Origin: Panax quinquefolius
Lineage: Eukaryota > Streptophyta > Magnoliopsida > Apiales > Araliaceae
Direction of reading: 5' to 3'
NCBI GenBank assembly: GCA_020205615.1
Contig: CM035170.1
Location: forward strand, 58,046,486-58,110,485
DNA length: 64,000 bases
Every line of letters starts with the position of its first letter. The first letter of the stretch is position 1. The notes below the pieces were generated by a model. The model did no database searches. It was not told the DNA's origin and worked only from the letters and a program-made list of their open reading frames with translations. Of the stretch, positions 1 through 13,570 are shown piece by piece. Position numbers and translations under genes: made by a program.

Positions 1-15
1 AGAAGAAGGGGTGAA

Positions 16-3000
16 TGTGACAACCCGAGAATTTTGAATATTTTTAAAAAATTTAATTAATTGATTTAAGGTTCAAAATTAGAACCTGAGCATGTAAAAT
101 TAGTGTATCGTTTGATATTTTTAAGATAGAATTTTGAGGATTTCAAAATTACATGAAGATTTAGTGAATTATTCAGATTAAGTGTATACGTGTTTATGTT
201 CTGTGTATATGGTCATTTATGTATTTAGAATGTGGTTAAGGGTCAAGGGTTGACCAGATAAATGATATCTGTAACAAACCCTAAGTATATATTAAGAATG
301 TCAACGTTCGGTTAGAAAACCCTAGCGATTAACAAAAAATCCGAAAACCGGTTCTGGAAACCCTAATTTCAGTTCTGGGAATTTGAAACCCTAATTCGGT
401 GTATGAAACCCTAAATTGGGAAAACAATGCTAGTATAATGCTAAACGTTATTAAATATAAGCTAATTAGGGAAAACCCTAAAAATTTACTGGAAACCCTA
501 ATTGATTAGGAAAACCCTAATTTCTGGATTTGAAACCCTAATTTATAATTCAAGAAAACCTAAGTGTTAATTTAATAATTTTAATGTTAATTATGAAATA
601 TTTATCCTAATTTTCAAGTTATAAGTAATTAAAAAACCCTAATCTAATTACGAAATCTAATTTCTAAATTAGAAAATTATTTTTCTATTAGAAATCATAA
701 TTCGTGGGTTATAAACCCTAATGACCATTTTGACCCTAATTGTTTAATTAACAATTTTAAATTAGGAAATACTAATCCTAATTAGCAAGATTTAAATTAT
801 GAGTAAGAAATTTTAATATAATTAGAAAATCCTAATTATAATTTAGAAATATTAAATTTCTATTTATAAAACCTAAATTGGAAACTTTAGAAATCAAATT
901 GCCAAAACCTAAGGGTTTAAACCCTAAACTCTAAAGGGTTCAAACCCTAAACCCTAACCCTAACCTTAACCCTAAACCCTAAGGGTTTGGCCATTTACTA
1001 GAATGCCATTAAAATTAATTGCTAAATGACTAAGTTGCCCTTTGCTGCATTATTGGACATTACTTGTGTATCTTGCCATATTTTGGAGTTGTTGACTAAC
1101 CCAAGCTGCCCATGTGACATAAATCAGTCCCACTTGCTAGCCCATTTCATTGCATTGGTAACAAATAAATAGATTAATAGAGAGAAATTACCTACTTTAT
1201 TTCTCTTTCTCTCCAAGAGCTTCTCTCTCCTTAAATTTCGAAATCTAGAGTGAGAGAGAGTGATAAACAAAGTTAACAGCAGTTCATAGCAAACCTATAA
1301 CAAATCAACAAGGTCAGATTCAAAGAACCAAGCTTAGAAGGTATAAGAACCCTAATTTTTTTAAATCTTATGATTTGATGTTAAAAGTTGTTAATGCTTG
1401 TTTAGATATGTGTTAGAGGGTGTCACTTGATGATCTGGGTTGCCAAAACTTAGATCTATATCATTTAGATGCTCGAAAAATAAGATTTATCAAATCTAGA
1501 ATAACTTTGAAAAGTTGTCTGACATCCATATGCCAGACCCCATAGATCTGTGTGTGTTATATGTTTAGTGTGGTTTATGTTATGAATCTAATCTATGTCA
1601 TGTGGACTGCAATCTGGAGCTGGAATCGTGGACATACCATGCTTAGATCTCCAGAAATAAGCAGTCAAACTGTGTTGACCAGTCACGAAAATGGGTTTCT
1701 GGGGTTTCTGGGTAACCCAGAAACCCAGATCTGTCTGAAAGTGTATTTGCAGGTCCTTGATCTTACTTCTGGTAATGATTTAGGACATGTTATTGGTTTG
1801 ATCGTGTAGCCTGACTTGAATACTGCTCACTCATCCCTTTAGATCACTCAAATGAGTAACAAAATCAAAGTTATACCCGGTCAAACTAGGGTTGACCATC
1901 TGCCGAAGAACATTTCTGGAAAACCCAGAAATGTTCAACGCCAATTTTGTTGTCCTACTTTGACCGACCCAGATTTTCTTTTGGTGAGGTTTTTGAACTG
2001 ATTTGGTGATTCATATATGTACCCTGACATGTTGTTTACAGTATTGAACCAATAGTTCACCCAAGAAAGTTACAGGATACAAGTTATGAAGATCGGAAAC
2101 TAGTACCTCGACTGTTCTTCATTTTCTGGAAAACCCATAAAATGAAGAACAGTGTTGTCAGATATTTTGAAGGCACAGATCTTCCAAGTGTGATGTTGTA
2201 TGACCTATTTAGTTGTTGGAACATGTAATATTACATTGGTACTACGATCTATAAACATTAGTAAGCCTAGAAACCTTATAATCTTAAATCAAATGTCGGT
2301 CAAATGTTGTACCTTGTAACTGCCTATGAAGATTTGGGCAGACTCAAGAACAGCTGAAGAACACTTTCAGCGACGGTTGTGTTGTGATAATAAAGTATTA
2401 AAATTTATTTATTTTAAATATTATAAATATATTATAATAATTAAAATGACAAATAGTTTTTAATTATTTATTTCATTAATATTTGATAATAAATAAATTT
2501 ATTTAATTTATTAAATAAATTATTTAAAAATGATTTTATTACATGAAAATCATGAAAAATAATATTATGGTATATAAAATATTTTAAGTTATATTTAAAT
2601 TATATAAATAATCAATTTTAATGGTAATTAGATTGAAAAATATCAAATATAAAAAGTAGTAATAATTATTTAAAAAAATTATTATAAAATATAACGATAT
2701 TTTTCATGAAAATTAATATTTTAATATTAATAGAATTACTAATATTAAAAAAATCATATAAAGGTGATATTAAAATACTTTGAAATATTATAAATATATT
2801 ATAATATTATGTTTATTTCATTAATATTTGATAATAAATAAATATTAATGACAAAAGAATTTATTTAATTATAAATAACTTAAACTCGAAAAATGAATTG
2901 TAATAATTATTTAAAAATTATTACGGCACTAATATTAAAATTATCTCGTGATATCGATTTATGCCGAACTTAAACTCGTGAATTTAATTAGCAATCAGGA

Positions 3001-3834
3001 TTCGACTTGATCACCAATAGTTCTTATGTGTGTGTATATATATCGATAGGGTTGTGTGTTATGTGTTTAGGTTAGTATATATATATATATATATAGTAAT
3101 ATATTGTGATGATATTATTCTAATATCGAGATCTATATTACTAATATTAGGTCTTCTGATAAAGCGTTATAAATTGCGTAGCGAAGCAAGAATCAACCAG
3201 CTCGAGCAAGTTTGTTTTTACTAACTCTACTAAGGGTTGTTTCATTCTGATATGCTTATGGATAATCATTGTTTGATTGCCATCAGAGAATTGTACAATC
3301 GTATATATTGCATGTATAAGTCGGTATGAAAGGTCGATCACCTTCATTACCCTTCTATTTAGATATACTTGTTCATATATAATACGTGTTCAGTCAAAAG
3401 TTTGTTCGTGCTAATTCACAACTATACTGTTGAATTATAGCCAGCTTATTATTCAGATTCTTTCAATCATGATATATCGTTAAATTATTGAACTTAAACT
3501 TGTTGGGAAACTTTTATGCTCACCCTTGCTATATCATGATAAACATTGCAGATTAAGACGAATACGTCGGATACAAGGAAAGGTTAAAGACAGTTCCAGC
3601 TTAAAGTTAATGTGCGCGATTAGATTTGTATAAGGATTGTATATTAATGTTATTGTAAGTTAAATAAGTTATGTATTGTGTGTTAAGATAAGGTTACTCG
3701 ACTTGGGGATTAATTATGTGTAAGTTTAATGTATAAACAATTTATGTTTATATCTTTCGCAAATAGTAATAGTTGTATAGAATGATCGAACCGGATCCGC
3801 GGTGATTTGGGACCTCGGATTCAGGGCCCTCACA
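16..3834 (+). mobile_element. Long LTR, family 1, copy 1
   Basis: A complete long terminal repeat of about 3.8 kb. It starts TGTGACAACCC and ends GGGCCCTCACA, the TG...CA form of LTRs. Bases 1-15 just before it are a purine run (AGAAGAAGGGG) like a polypurine tract, so this is probably a 3' LTR whose internal region lies left of the window. Most of its length has a second copy at 3835-10329. It contains many AAACCCTAAT-like blocks and an AT-rich middle around 2390-2900. Short reading frames inside it (for example near 1552-1809 and 3030-3347) are not conserved as proteins between the copies and are not called. The clade is unresolved; a Gypsy-type element is likely from LTR size and termini. 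Confidence 0.75.
905..990. repeat. Telomere-like repeat run inside LTR
   Basis: A run of AAACCCT / AACCCT units with two inverted AGGGTTT pieces, in the middle of the family-1 LTR. The second LTR copy has a shorter equivalent at 7291-7357, so the run belongs to the LTR and is not an independent interstitial telomere. Confidence 0.8.
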
Positions 3835-5165
3835 AGGAATTTTGAGGATTTCAAAATTCTGTGAAGGATTTTGGTGAATTATTTAGGATTAAGGGTATAA
3901 GAGAATATGTTATGTGTATATGGTTGTATATGTGTACAGTATGTGGTTAAGGGTTAAGTGTAAGACCCCGAAATTTTTTTAAATAAAAAGGAATTTCCTT
4001 TATTTATTATCTTGAAATAGTAAGGGTTGATTTGATTAATGTGGATAGTTAAGGGTTAAATACAGGGAATATTCGTTTGGTCGTGGAATATTCAATCGTG
4101 TCGGGAATATTCGTTTGGTCGTGGAATATTCAGATCTTATTTGGAATATTCGCACTTACCGCAAAACCCATGTGTGGGTCCCATAACTGAAAGCGATTGG
4201 ATGAGAAAAACGACAAAGTTTGGGTGGTTATAAATAATTCCAGAAGTTGTTATCAAGTAAGACCGCTTGGAATACCCTATTGGTTAAAATACAAGAATAC
4301 GCGTGGTCGCTGGCGTGGTTGCCTGACCTGATCAAGATAAGTATTGTTGAATTATCGATTCGTGCGTAAGATGGCACTACTCAATAATTTTCACAAAGAG
4401 TTACCGCTCAATATTTTATTTTATTGATTCAATAATTGTTGCGCTGATATATTTTATATTATTGTTGTTCAATAATTGCCATCGCACAAGATTTCCCATT
4501 ATCGCATCAATAATTCATATTATTTGAATAATATTATTAGATAACATTATTGGCAATGTCTAGAAAGTTCTGGTCAAGGAGAGGTTTGGTCACCTAATCA
4601 TTGCGCCATGAAGGAGATCCTTATCGAAAGCCCCCTTTCCCCGGGAATGCGGCCGTCATCATAAATGTGATTCTCAGAATATTATTTGTGAATAATTAAT
4701 TATTGATTCATATGATAAGGAAATATTTATTTTATATGAATATAAATGATGGATTTATTTATTAATGAAGGAATTAATGCCGAGATGTTTTATTTGTATT
4801 TTGCTCTGATTGAGGTGTTAAAAATCAAATCGGGGGTTTTGAGATATATTATGGGGTTATAATTTTTAATCCGACCGTTGGATTGTGGTAATTTTTGGGT
4901 ATGTTATACATACATAAGTCGAGTATATGTCCACAAATTTTGAACCGCTTAAAATGCACGAATGATTTGTTGTGAATTTTAAGAGGTGTCGATTCTAAAT
5001 TAGGTTTATAATTGATTTTGGTGGAAAATTCTAGAATTGAGTGGGCCCCACTTGTGGTTGGTGAAAAAATGTGCTGAATTTTATTTCAAATGTGGTGGGT
5101 GGCAATAGTAGCGGTGTAAAGCCATCAGTGTAAGGTCAAGTCTCGCCTTTACGGCTAATATTTTC

Positions 5166-5175
5166 CTATAAATAG
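5166..5175 (+). promoter_or_regulatory. TATA box of solo LTR
   Basis: CTATAAATAG, a canonical plant TATA box, followed by a pyrimidine-rich leader with CTCTCT. The same box recurs at the matching place in the other family-2 LTRs. Confidence 0.7.
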
Positions 5176-5439
5176 AGGGCTAAGTTAGAATTGAAAATCA
5201 CACCGTAAACAAAGTTTTCTCTTTCTCTCTACTATATTATCGAGCGATTTTGTGAGTATTTAGATACTTTGAGAGTCATTGCTCAAGATGAGTTTCATTC
5301 AAAGATCACTCCGACCTTTCCTTCCGGCAAATCTTGATTCTTTGAGGTAAGGGATGTTATTTTCTTCTCAAAATGATATTAATTCTTCAATATCATTATG
5401 TCAAAATATTGGTCGATACTTTTTATCAAATTTGGAACT

Positions 5440-5565
5440 TTTTCATGTCGGGGTTACTATTCATGAATTACTATTCATGAGTTACTATTCACGAGTTACT
5501 ATTCATGAGTTACTATTCACGAAGTTACTATTCACGAGTACTATTCATGAAGCGTGAAAATGTTT
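5440..5565 (+). repeat. Short tandem repeat, TACTATTCATGAGT type
   Basis: About eight degenerate copies of a 13-16 bp unit (ACTATTCATGAGTT or ACTATTCACGAGTT). A related array occurs at 60895-61135 in another LTR of the family. Confidence 0.75.
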
Positions 5566-5864
5566 TTTTTGTGGAATTTCTATCTTTTGGTGTCTGAGTT
5601 ACTATTCACGATACTAAGACTATTCACGATATCAAGACTATTCAATCGAAAAATGAAAATTTTTCTTTTAAATCTAAAATATCTATTCGGATACTAGCTT
5701 TGATTGTATCCATGTTTTGATCATTCTTGAATTTTACACCACTATGATTATTTTTGAGGTATTTTTGACGCGGATAAAACCAAGTACGAATCCTTAATCC
5801 TCACATTTTGTTTCAATCGGATTCGTTTCTTTAAAAATATTTTCATCATCCTCGCCTTAAATGA

Positions 5865-6125
5865 TGATATTATTGAATATCTTTGGCCAGTAGTGCAAAG
5901 ATGAAAGCAGTGTTTAAATGAATACGATCGATCGATGAATATCTTTGGCTCAGTGGCAAAAGATGAGCGGTGTTTAAATGAATACGATCGATCGATGAAT
6001 ATCTTCGGCCCAGTAGTGCAAAGATGAACAGTGTTTGAGATGAACACGACCGATCGATGAATATCTTTGGCCCAGTAGTGCAAAGATGAATATTTGATTT
6101 GAGATGAATATCGATTGATGTTACA
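5865..6125 (+). repeat. Tandem array B (about 60-bp unit) in LTR
   Basis: About four units built on GAATATCTTTGGCCCAGTAG followed by TGCAAAGATGAA and CGATCGATC. The reverse-strand 137-residue frame at 5748-6161 is a translation of this array and is not a gene. Confidence 0.8.
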
Positions 6126-7290
6126 GGGATAAAATATTGATGATGGATTTGTTAAATTCATAGATTATAGTAGATTTCATTCTCTACGTAACTCTTACAT
6201 GAATTATTATTTCATTACAATATTGATCCAAAACTTGTTGTCTATTGTATTCTATCGTATTTTTCCTCGTTGGAGACTAACGATAATTTGTTGTATATTA
6301 TCTTAGTCATAGTATTCTTCTATCGGGCTAGTTGAGCTCACCCTTTTCCTTGTTGTTCCATTTTTCTTCTCGTGAGGCGAGAATGCGAAATACTACTAAT
6401 GGGGTATGGAATGAAGGTTCTAGAGAGAGTTGTTTAGTAGTCCTCACCATTATTGTAAAATAATGTATCAATAAATGTGATGAGGATTTATTTGAGTATA
6501 AATATTGTCTAGAAGATAATATTTGTATTCAAACTCACGCTTTCTTGTTGTAATAATAAAGTTGTAGTCAAGCTTCGTACCATGTATCAAACTTCGAATG
6601 GGTTGGATGGAATGGACCTATTTTGGGGTCGTCACATTAAGGGTTGACCAGATAAACGATATCTGTAACAAACCCTAGGTATATATTAAGAACATCAACG
6701 TTTGATTAGAAAACCCTAACGAATTATAAGAAACCCTAAAATCGGTTCTGGAAACCCTAATTTCAGTTTCGGGAATCTAAAACCCTAATTCGGAAATTAA
6801 AAACCCTAGTTTGGGAATGCAAAGTTAGTATAAGGTTCAATCGTTATTAATAATAACCTAATTAAGGGTAACCCTAATTGATTCAGAAAACCCTAATTTC
6901 TATATTAGAAACCCTAATTTATAATTAGGGAAAACCTAATTGTTGATTTAATAATTTTAATGTAAATTAGGAAATATTAATCTTAATTTTCAAGTTATAA
7001 GTAATTAGAAAACCATAATCTAATTACGAAATATAATTTCAAAATTTCAAAAATTAATTTTCTATTAGAAACCCTATTTTTTGGGTTGAAACCCTAATGC
7101 ATGATTTTGACCCTAATTACTAAATTAGCAATTTTAATTAGAAAATAATAATCCTAATTAGCAAGATTTAAATTATGATTATGAAATTTTAATATAATTA
7201 GAATATTCTAATTATAATTTAGAAATATTAATTTTCGATTTTGAAAACCTAATTTGGAAATTCTAGAATTTATTTTTTAAAACACAAGAG

Positions 7291-7357
7291 TTCAAACCCT
7301 AAACCCTAAGGGTTCAAACCCTAAACCCTAAGAGTTCAAACCTTAAACCCTAAGGGT
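7291..7357. repeat. Telomere-like repeat run, LTR copy 2
   Basis: About seven degenerate AAACCCTAAG / TTCAAACCCT units, the counterpart of the run at 905-990 in the other LTR. Confidence 0.75.
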
Positions 7358-10329
7358 TATGGCAAAAGACATGTATACCATTAAAATTAAAATCAAAATG
7401 ACCAAAATGCCCTTTGTGCATTATTTAGTATGTTGCTTGTATATATTAACAATTAAGTTGGCCACCAACTCCACCAACTCCATGTGGCCTAAATCTCCAG
7501 CCCACCCAGCCGAAATTATCAAGACCATAGCAATATGTCAACATTTATATAGATTAAAGAGAGAGAAAATGCTACTTTATTTTTCATATGAGCCAAAGCT
7601 TTCTCTCTCTAAGATTTCGAAAATGGAAAGAGAAGAGGAGAGATAAGTTAAGATAACATCACTACGTACTTAGCTTTCCAATAACAGATCATGAAGTCAG
7701 AAATCAAAAATCAAAGCATGGATGAAGTATAAACCCTAATTTTAGTACATTATGTTGTTTTTAGAACTGATCTATGAACCCTAAATTTTGGTCTGACAAT
7801 CGAATGTCAGGGCTCATAGATCTCTCTGTGTTAGGTGTTAGTGGTGTTTGATGTTATAGAACTGGTCTTTGTAGTAAGGGCTTTAAAATGGGACTTGAAT
7901 CAAGTCCATATCATTTTTAGATTGAAAGATATGATCGGTCAAAGTCCGTTGACCGAGCACGGAAATTTGAATCTGGGCAACCCAGAATTTTTCCAAGTGG
8001 TATGAAGAGATTTACGAAGACCTTGATCTTGCAGTATGTTAATGTTTTGGCTATGTTGTTGTTCGATCCTTGTAGTCTGACATGAGGAGTACCTATTAAA
8101 ACCTTCAGATCACCCGGATCTGTAACATAATCATAGCAATTCGTGGTCAAACAACCGTTGACCAAACTGCTCAAGAACATTTTTGGGTTTTCCAGAAATG
8201 TTCAAGAATAGTCTTTCTGGCCTACTTTGACCGACTCAGATTTTACATGTGTGATGTTGTTAAGTTGATATTATGTGTTATAATTGTACCTTGATATCAG
8301 GACGACAAGCTAGAACCTATAGATCACACAAACTAAACCCAGAATGCAAGATTTAAGGGCTGGAAAGTGGCACCCTAGAGTACTGTTCTTCATTTCTGGG
8401 TAACCCAGAAATGAAGAACAAGTCTGACAAGTTTTTTGATTAATTCAATAATTCTTGTTTGTGGTTGTAGTACTACGTCAGTACTACAACTTTAACATCA
8501 TTACAAACCCAGAACACATAAGGATCATATATTAATGTCTGGTCAAACCACCCCCCTTTGCTCACTGACATGAATTCTGGAAAATGCTCAAGAACACCTA
8601 TAGCGACGGTTCTGTCGCTATAGGACCCTTTTATTAATTATTAAATTCCAAAAATAATTATTTTAATAAATAAATAGATAAAAATGGTTTTTAATTGTTA
8701 CAAATACAAAATAAATTCCTAAAAATTATTTAAAAAACTGAAAATTAGTTTTTAACTATTTTGAGTATATTTCATAAATATTTAATAATTTTGGAATATA
8801 AATGGTATTTAATTTATTTAATTATAATATTAAATAAATTATTTAAAATGATTTTAATACATGAAAAATCATGAAAAATTATATTATGGTATAAGAAAAT
8901 ATTTTATGTTATTTTCAATGACTTTTAATATTTTGTGATGAATTTCATTAATTAATTAATATTAATAATAATTAATTTATTTAATAAATATGTTAAATAA
9001 ATTATGGAAAATTAGAATTTATAATTTAAAAATCATATAAAAATGATTTAAAAGTTATAAAAATATTTGAAGTTATAAAATATAACTTTTGATATTTTGT
9101 CATGAAAATATTAATATTTTAATATTAATAGCAATTATCTGGATAATGAATTTAATTGTTTAAAATCATATAAATGTGATTTTAAAGTATTAAAAATACT
9201 TTGTGATATTATAATATTATGACATGTATTTCATTAATATTTGATAATAAATAGATATTGATGGTAATAGAATATTGTGGTATGTATATTATATAGATAC
9301 GATATTAATGATTGAAAATTCATGATAAATGATAATAATTATTTAAAAATTATTACGAGGTTATGAAAATATTTTGACTAATATTAAAATTATCCGAGAT
9401 AATTGTTAAGTGTTAAAGCGAGTTTAATTGAACTTAGACTTAGATAAAAGTCCCACTTGTAATCAGCTTGGATGTCGATTATAGTGTTTCAGTTCAACTC
9501 AAACCGTAATAGTTTGACTTGATACCGAGTCTTATATATGTTATGTAATCGATAGGGTTATGTGTTTTGTGTTTAGATTATTCTATGTATATCTATATAT
9601 ATATAATAAGATTATATTGTGATGATATTATTCTAATATCGAGATCTATATTACTAATATTAGGTCTTCAATAAAGCGCTATAAATCAAGGTAGCAAAGA
9701 GAGTCAAATCTGCTCGTGCAAGTTTTACTTAACTCTACTTAGAGTTGTTTCATTCGAGATATGCTTATGGATAATCATTGATGATTGCCATCAGAGAATC
9801 AGACTTTGTACATATTGCATGTATAAGTCGTATGAAAGGTCGATCACCTTCAATACCATTCGGTCCAAATATATTTGTTCATGTTTAATACTTGTTCAGT
9901 CAAAAGTTTGTTCATGCTAGTTCGCAATTATATTCTTAAATTATAGCCAGCTTATTATTCAGATTCTTTCAATCATGATATATCTTTAAATTATTGAATT
10001 TAAACTTGCTGGGCAACCTTCATGCTCACCCTTGCTATATCATGATAAACATTGCAGATTAAGATGAATACGTCGGATACAAGGAAAGGTTAAAAACAGT
10101 TCCAGCTTAAAGTTAATGTGTGCGATTATATTTGTAATAGTATTGTATGATATTAATGTTATTGTAAGTTAAATAAGTTATGTATTGTGTATAAGTTAAG
10201 GTTACTCGACCTTGGGGATTATGTGTAAGTTTAATGTATAAACAATTTATGTTTATATCTTCCGCATTAGTTATAGAATGATTGAACCAGATCCGTGGTG
10301 ATTTAGGACCAAGATTTGGGGCTCTCACA

Positions 10330-11312
10330 GAATTCGTAAAAAAATAATGAAGGAATGTGCTTCTATTTATAGAAAAAAGGATTGAATAATAACTAATTCA
10401 TGAACGGCCCAGATTAATTCACTTTTAAACGGATAGTCCATATTGATTTACTATTAAAACTTAAAGCAACGGTCTATACTGATTTACTATTAAAACTTTA
10501 AACCAGCGATCCATATTAATTTACTATTATAACTTTAACCAACGGTCTGAAAAATTAGCACATCTCCTCATGGAATAATAAGCCAAACTTATAACAAAAA
10601 TCTCATAACAAATCCATCTATATATATTAAAAATTGAATAAATAATTACCACAAATCACTTATCTTTTATAAACACATTTTTAATTTATTAACAATTATT
10701 CATCATTAATATTATAACTCACAATATTTAACAACCAGATCATTCCCAGGAAAGATGGGGCATTCCAATAAGGATTTCTCCTTATTGGCGCGCAATTAGG
10801 TGACCAAACCTCTCATTGACAGAACTTTCTAGACATTGTCAATATTGCAAATAATAATATGAATAACTTTGTCGTCTCAATTATTGATTCAATAATAATA
10901 AATATTATGCAGATGATACTGTGATAATAATTTAATATAACTGAGTGACTTCTCACGTAAGCATCAATAATCAATAACCGTGTGCTACTATGCAACCACG
11001 CGTATTAATTATTGTTCTTTTACCACCGGATATTTCAACAGTTTAACGGTAAAAATTTCGCCGTTATTTTTATAAAAAGATAATTCTGTCATTTTCTAAC
11101 TCCGACAGTTATTCCGTTGTGGGGCCCACTAATGATTGTGTCGTCGTACGAATATTCCCTATTAAAACGAATATTTCATATCAACTTGCTTACTTTGCAA
11201 AATTTGTAAATATTACCCACAACTATAACATTATATCAAATCCACACCATAATATTCAAAAATATAATTCAAGAAAAAAATAATCTTTATTCATAAAACT
11301 TGGGGTCTTACA
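10330..11312 (-). mobile_element. Family-2 LTR fragment, reverse strand
   Basis: Read on the minus strand this begins TGTAAGACCCCAAG and runs through the same sequence as the other family-2 LTRs, including the segment around 10738-10845 that matches 4555-4660 and 59516-59620. It stops just past the TATA box near an ACGAATTC. The rest of the LTR is missing at the junction with the family-1 LTR end at 10329. Confidence 0.75.
10363..10372 (-). promoter_or_regulatory. TATA box of reverse LTR fragment
   Basis: CTATTTATAG, the reverse complement of CTATAAATAG, placed as in the other family-2 LTRs. Confidence 0.65.
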
Positions 11313-11578
11313 AGATGAGTGAGTTACGATGATTTGAAAATGTGACGCCCCTAAATTCGAGTACCTTCAAACTCTTGATATGGTGTTGCACTTTACTAAA
11401 CATTCATCATCTTTCATCTACATTACCCTGCAAAAATATGAAAGTAATTACTAGCTATTACAAACATACTATTACATTCCCAGGTTCTATGACCTTTAAA
11501 TCTTCATAACATGATAATTTACATAATCTTTAATACAATACTCTTATCTATTACAGATAGTTCTCCATATCATCTACA
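11313..11578. other. Unassigned spacer, possible LTR end
   Basis: No gene seen. A TGTGACGCCCC at about 11340 resembles the reverse-strand terminus of a Gypsy LTR. The following 240 bases do not match the other LTRs here, and a CACTA end cuts the segment off. Confidence 0.4.
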
Positions 11579-11815
11579 CACTACAAGAAAAAAAGGTTAT
11601 TTCCCACGGAAAATTCCATTAGAAATAGCCTAATTCAGTCGGAAATAAGTTATTTTCGACGAAAAAGTTTGTCAGAAATTCGGTTGTAACTAAGTTGGTC
11701 AGAATTAAGTCCGTCAGAAATTCCGTCAAAATTACTTATTTCTGAAGGAATTATTTCCCATGAAAATTCCGTCGAAAATAACTTATTTCCCACGAAAATT
11801 CCATCAGAAATAACC
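11579..11815 (+). mobile_element. CACTA (En/Spm) transposon end
   Basis: Begins CACTACAAGAAAAAAAGG, the typical terminus of plant CACTA elements, followed by subterminal repeats of a TTTCCGACGGAAT-like motif in both orientations (for example TTATTTCCCACGGAAAATTCC and TCGGAAATAAG). The reverse-strand 102-residue frame here is made of these repeats. I found no matching ...TTGTAGTG end in the window, so the element is truncated or its other end was lost. Confidence 0.8.
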
Positions 11816-12674
11816 CTCCTTTTTGTTAAAAAGAGAGAGAGAGAGAACTGGACTCTAGACAACTGCTGCAAAATGATGGATATAAAAATATGCGAACAAA
11901 CATGCATTGTCTTGCCATTTCTAAGACTGCATTGAGAGAGTACTCGTGCATCTTGCATGTAATGATCACAAAGATCGAATATCCTTGCAAAAATGATTTT
12001 TAAGAAATTATCTAATAGAATGAGATTTTCATAGATAATTTGTGTTTTATGTGACTTGTGGTTGTAATATGATTACACTACGTGTTATGTGAACATTTTT
12101 GAATGTTTGAAGGGTAAATGTGGAAAATAAAATATTTCCGATAAAAGACGTGAAAATATTATTCATGCTAAAAACGCAACTTCGTTTTTTTTTTACTTTT
12201 CGAATTATGACATAGCATTTATTCAGAAAAAGGTGATCAGTGGCGAAATCGAATTTTTGAAAATCGAAAGTCAATTTTTTGGCTAACCAATCGGATTACG
12301 AGAACGTAACCGAAAAAGTTAGGAAACCTAACTAGATAAGAAAATGTCTAACTAAAATTAGTTGGCCGAACTAAGCATAAAATTTTCAATGCTTGGCTAG
12401 GATATATTTGCAAGACTTGGCTAGGTTTGAGCCGAGGGTTGAGGCTAGGGTTTAGATGACTTGGCTAAGGGTTGAGTCGATGGTTAATGTAATAAACTGA
12501 ATTTTTGCAGATAATTATTAAAATAAAAATTTAATAAATAGATTTCTATTTTGATATTATTAATTTTGCATCAAGTGTATATGTGCAAGGTGGTATGAAT
12601 ATATGTCGTAAAGGTAAATATAATATTATATATTTACTTTGTATGAATAAACTATTTAAAAATTATATATAATT
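11816..12674. other. Unassigned AT-rich region
   Basis: Possibly internal sequence of the CACTA element. It has an (AG)n run at about 11830-11847 and repeated TTGGCTAGG/TTGGCCGAA pieces at 12350-12480. The reverse-strand frames at 12047-12274 and 12663-12857 show no recognisable domain. I see no supported gene. Confidence 0.4.
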
Positions 12675-13334
12675 ATTTTTATAAATAAAGATGAATTTTC
12701 TATAAATATTATTTTTGAATATTATGGAATAAATTTGATATAATGTTATAGTCAGGTAATATTTATAAATTTTGCAAAGTAAGCAAGTTGTTATAAAATA
12801 TTCGCTTCGGCTCTGGGAATATTCTTTTGTCTTTGGAATATTCGTATTTACTACCAATCATCAGGTGGACCTCATTAACTAAAGTATTGTCGTAGTTAGA
12901 AAACACAAAATTATCTTTCTATAAAAATAACTACGAGGTGTTACCGTTAAAACCGCTGAACTACCCTATGGTAAAAAGTACAAAGAATACGCTGTGGTCA
13001 TATAAGAAGACACTCAGATTGATTATCGATGCTTACGTGAGAAGTCACTTAGCTATACTCAATTATCACATAATTGTCAGATCATATCTCTTATATTATC
13101 GATTCAATTATCACAAAGATCATCCTCAGATAATATGTTATATTATTAATCGAGACGACAAGTTATAAATGATTAATAATTGTTGAAAGATTAAAATGTG
13201 TCGATTAAAAATAAAATGATTTGTGGTAATATTTATTCAATCCTCGATGTATATAAAGAGTCTCATATGAGACGCTTGTGGTAAGTTTGATTATTTTATG
13301 GGGGCCCATATGTCATCATCTAAGAGTCTTCTTC

Positions 13335-13570
13335 ATAATAATTACCTTTCAGAATAATAGAATTACCTTCACATAGTAATTACCTTCATAATAGTATTTA
13401 CCTTCACATAGTAATTACCTTCAATAATAATACCTACCTTCAATAATAATACCTTTACCTATTACCTTCACAATAGTAATTACCTTCAATAAGTATTTAC
13501 CTTCACAATAGTAATTACCTTCAATAGTAATAGTAATTACCCTTCAATAGTAATTACCCTAAAAGTTGTC
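13335..13570 (+). repeat. Short tandem repeat, AATTACCTTCACAATAGT type
   Basis: About a dozen degenerate copies of an 18-20 bp unit just upstream of the LTR promoter. The 3' LTR carries the equivalent array at 20895-21115 with a different copy arrangement. Confidence 0.8.

Larger units (their letters stand above)
3959..6636 (+). mobile_element. Solo LTR, Gypsy family 2, TSD TTAAG
   Basis: A 2.7-kb LTR starting TGTAAGACCCC and ending GGGGTCGTCACA, flanked on both sides by TTAAG (3954-3958 and 6637-6641). There is no internal domain, so this is a solo LTR left by recombination between two LTRs. The flanking family-1 LTR reads continuously across the site when this segment is removed. It belongs to the same broad family as the LTRs at 12675, 20211, 48247, 56034, 59006 and 61182, sharing termini, TATA box and internal tandem arrays. 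Confidence 0.85.
3835..10329 (+). mobile_element. Long LTR, family 1, copy 2 (split by insertion)
   Basis: A second copy of the family-1 LTR. It matches copy 1 from about base 131 onward, so about 115 bases of its 5' end are missing, and it ends GGGGCTCTCACA. Bases 3959-6641 are a later insertion plus its duplicated target, leaving 3835-3958 and 6642-10329 as the LTR itself. It directly abuts copy 1 with no primer site or internal region between. A TATA-like TTTATATAG lies at 7544-7552 before a GA-rich leader. The 95-residue frame at 7359-7646 spans this promoter region and is not conserved as a protein. Confidence 0.7.

Noticed and set aside
905..990. True interstitial telomere from chromosome fusion
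   Set aside because: The same run sits at the same place in a second LTR copy, so it is part of the retrotransposon.
1552..1809. 85-residue forward frame in family-1 LTR
   Set aside because: It is not open in the second LTR copy and has no recognisable domain.
7359..7646. 95-residue forward frame in family-1 LTR
   Set aside because: It spans the LTR promoter and leader and is not maintained in the other copy at 990-1260.
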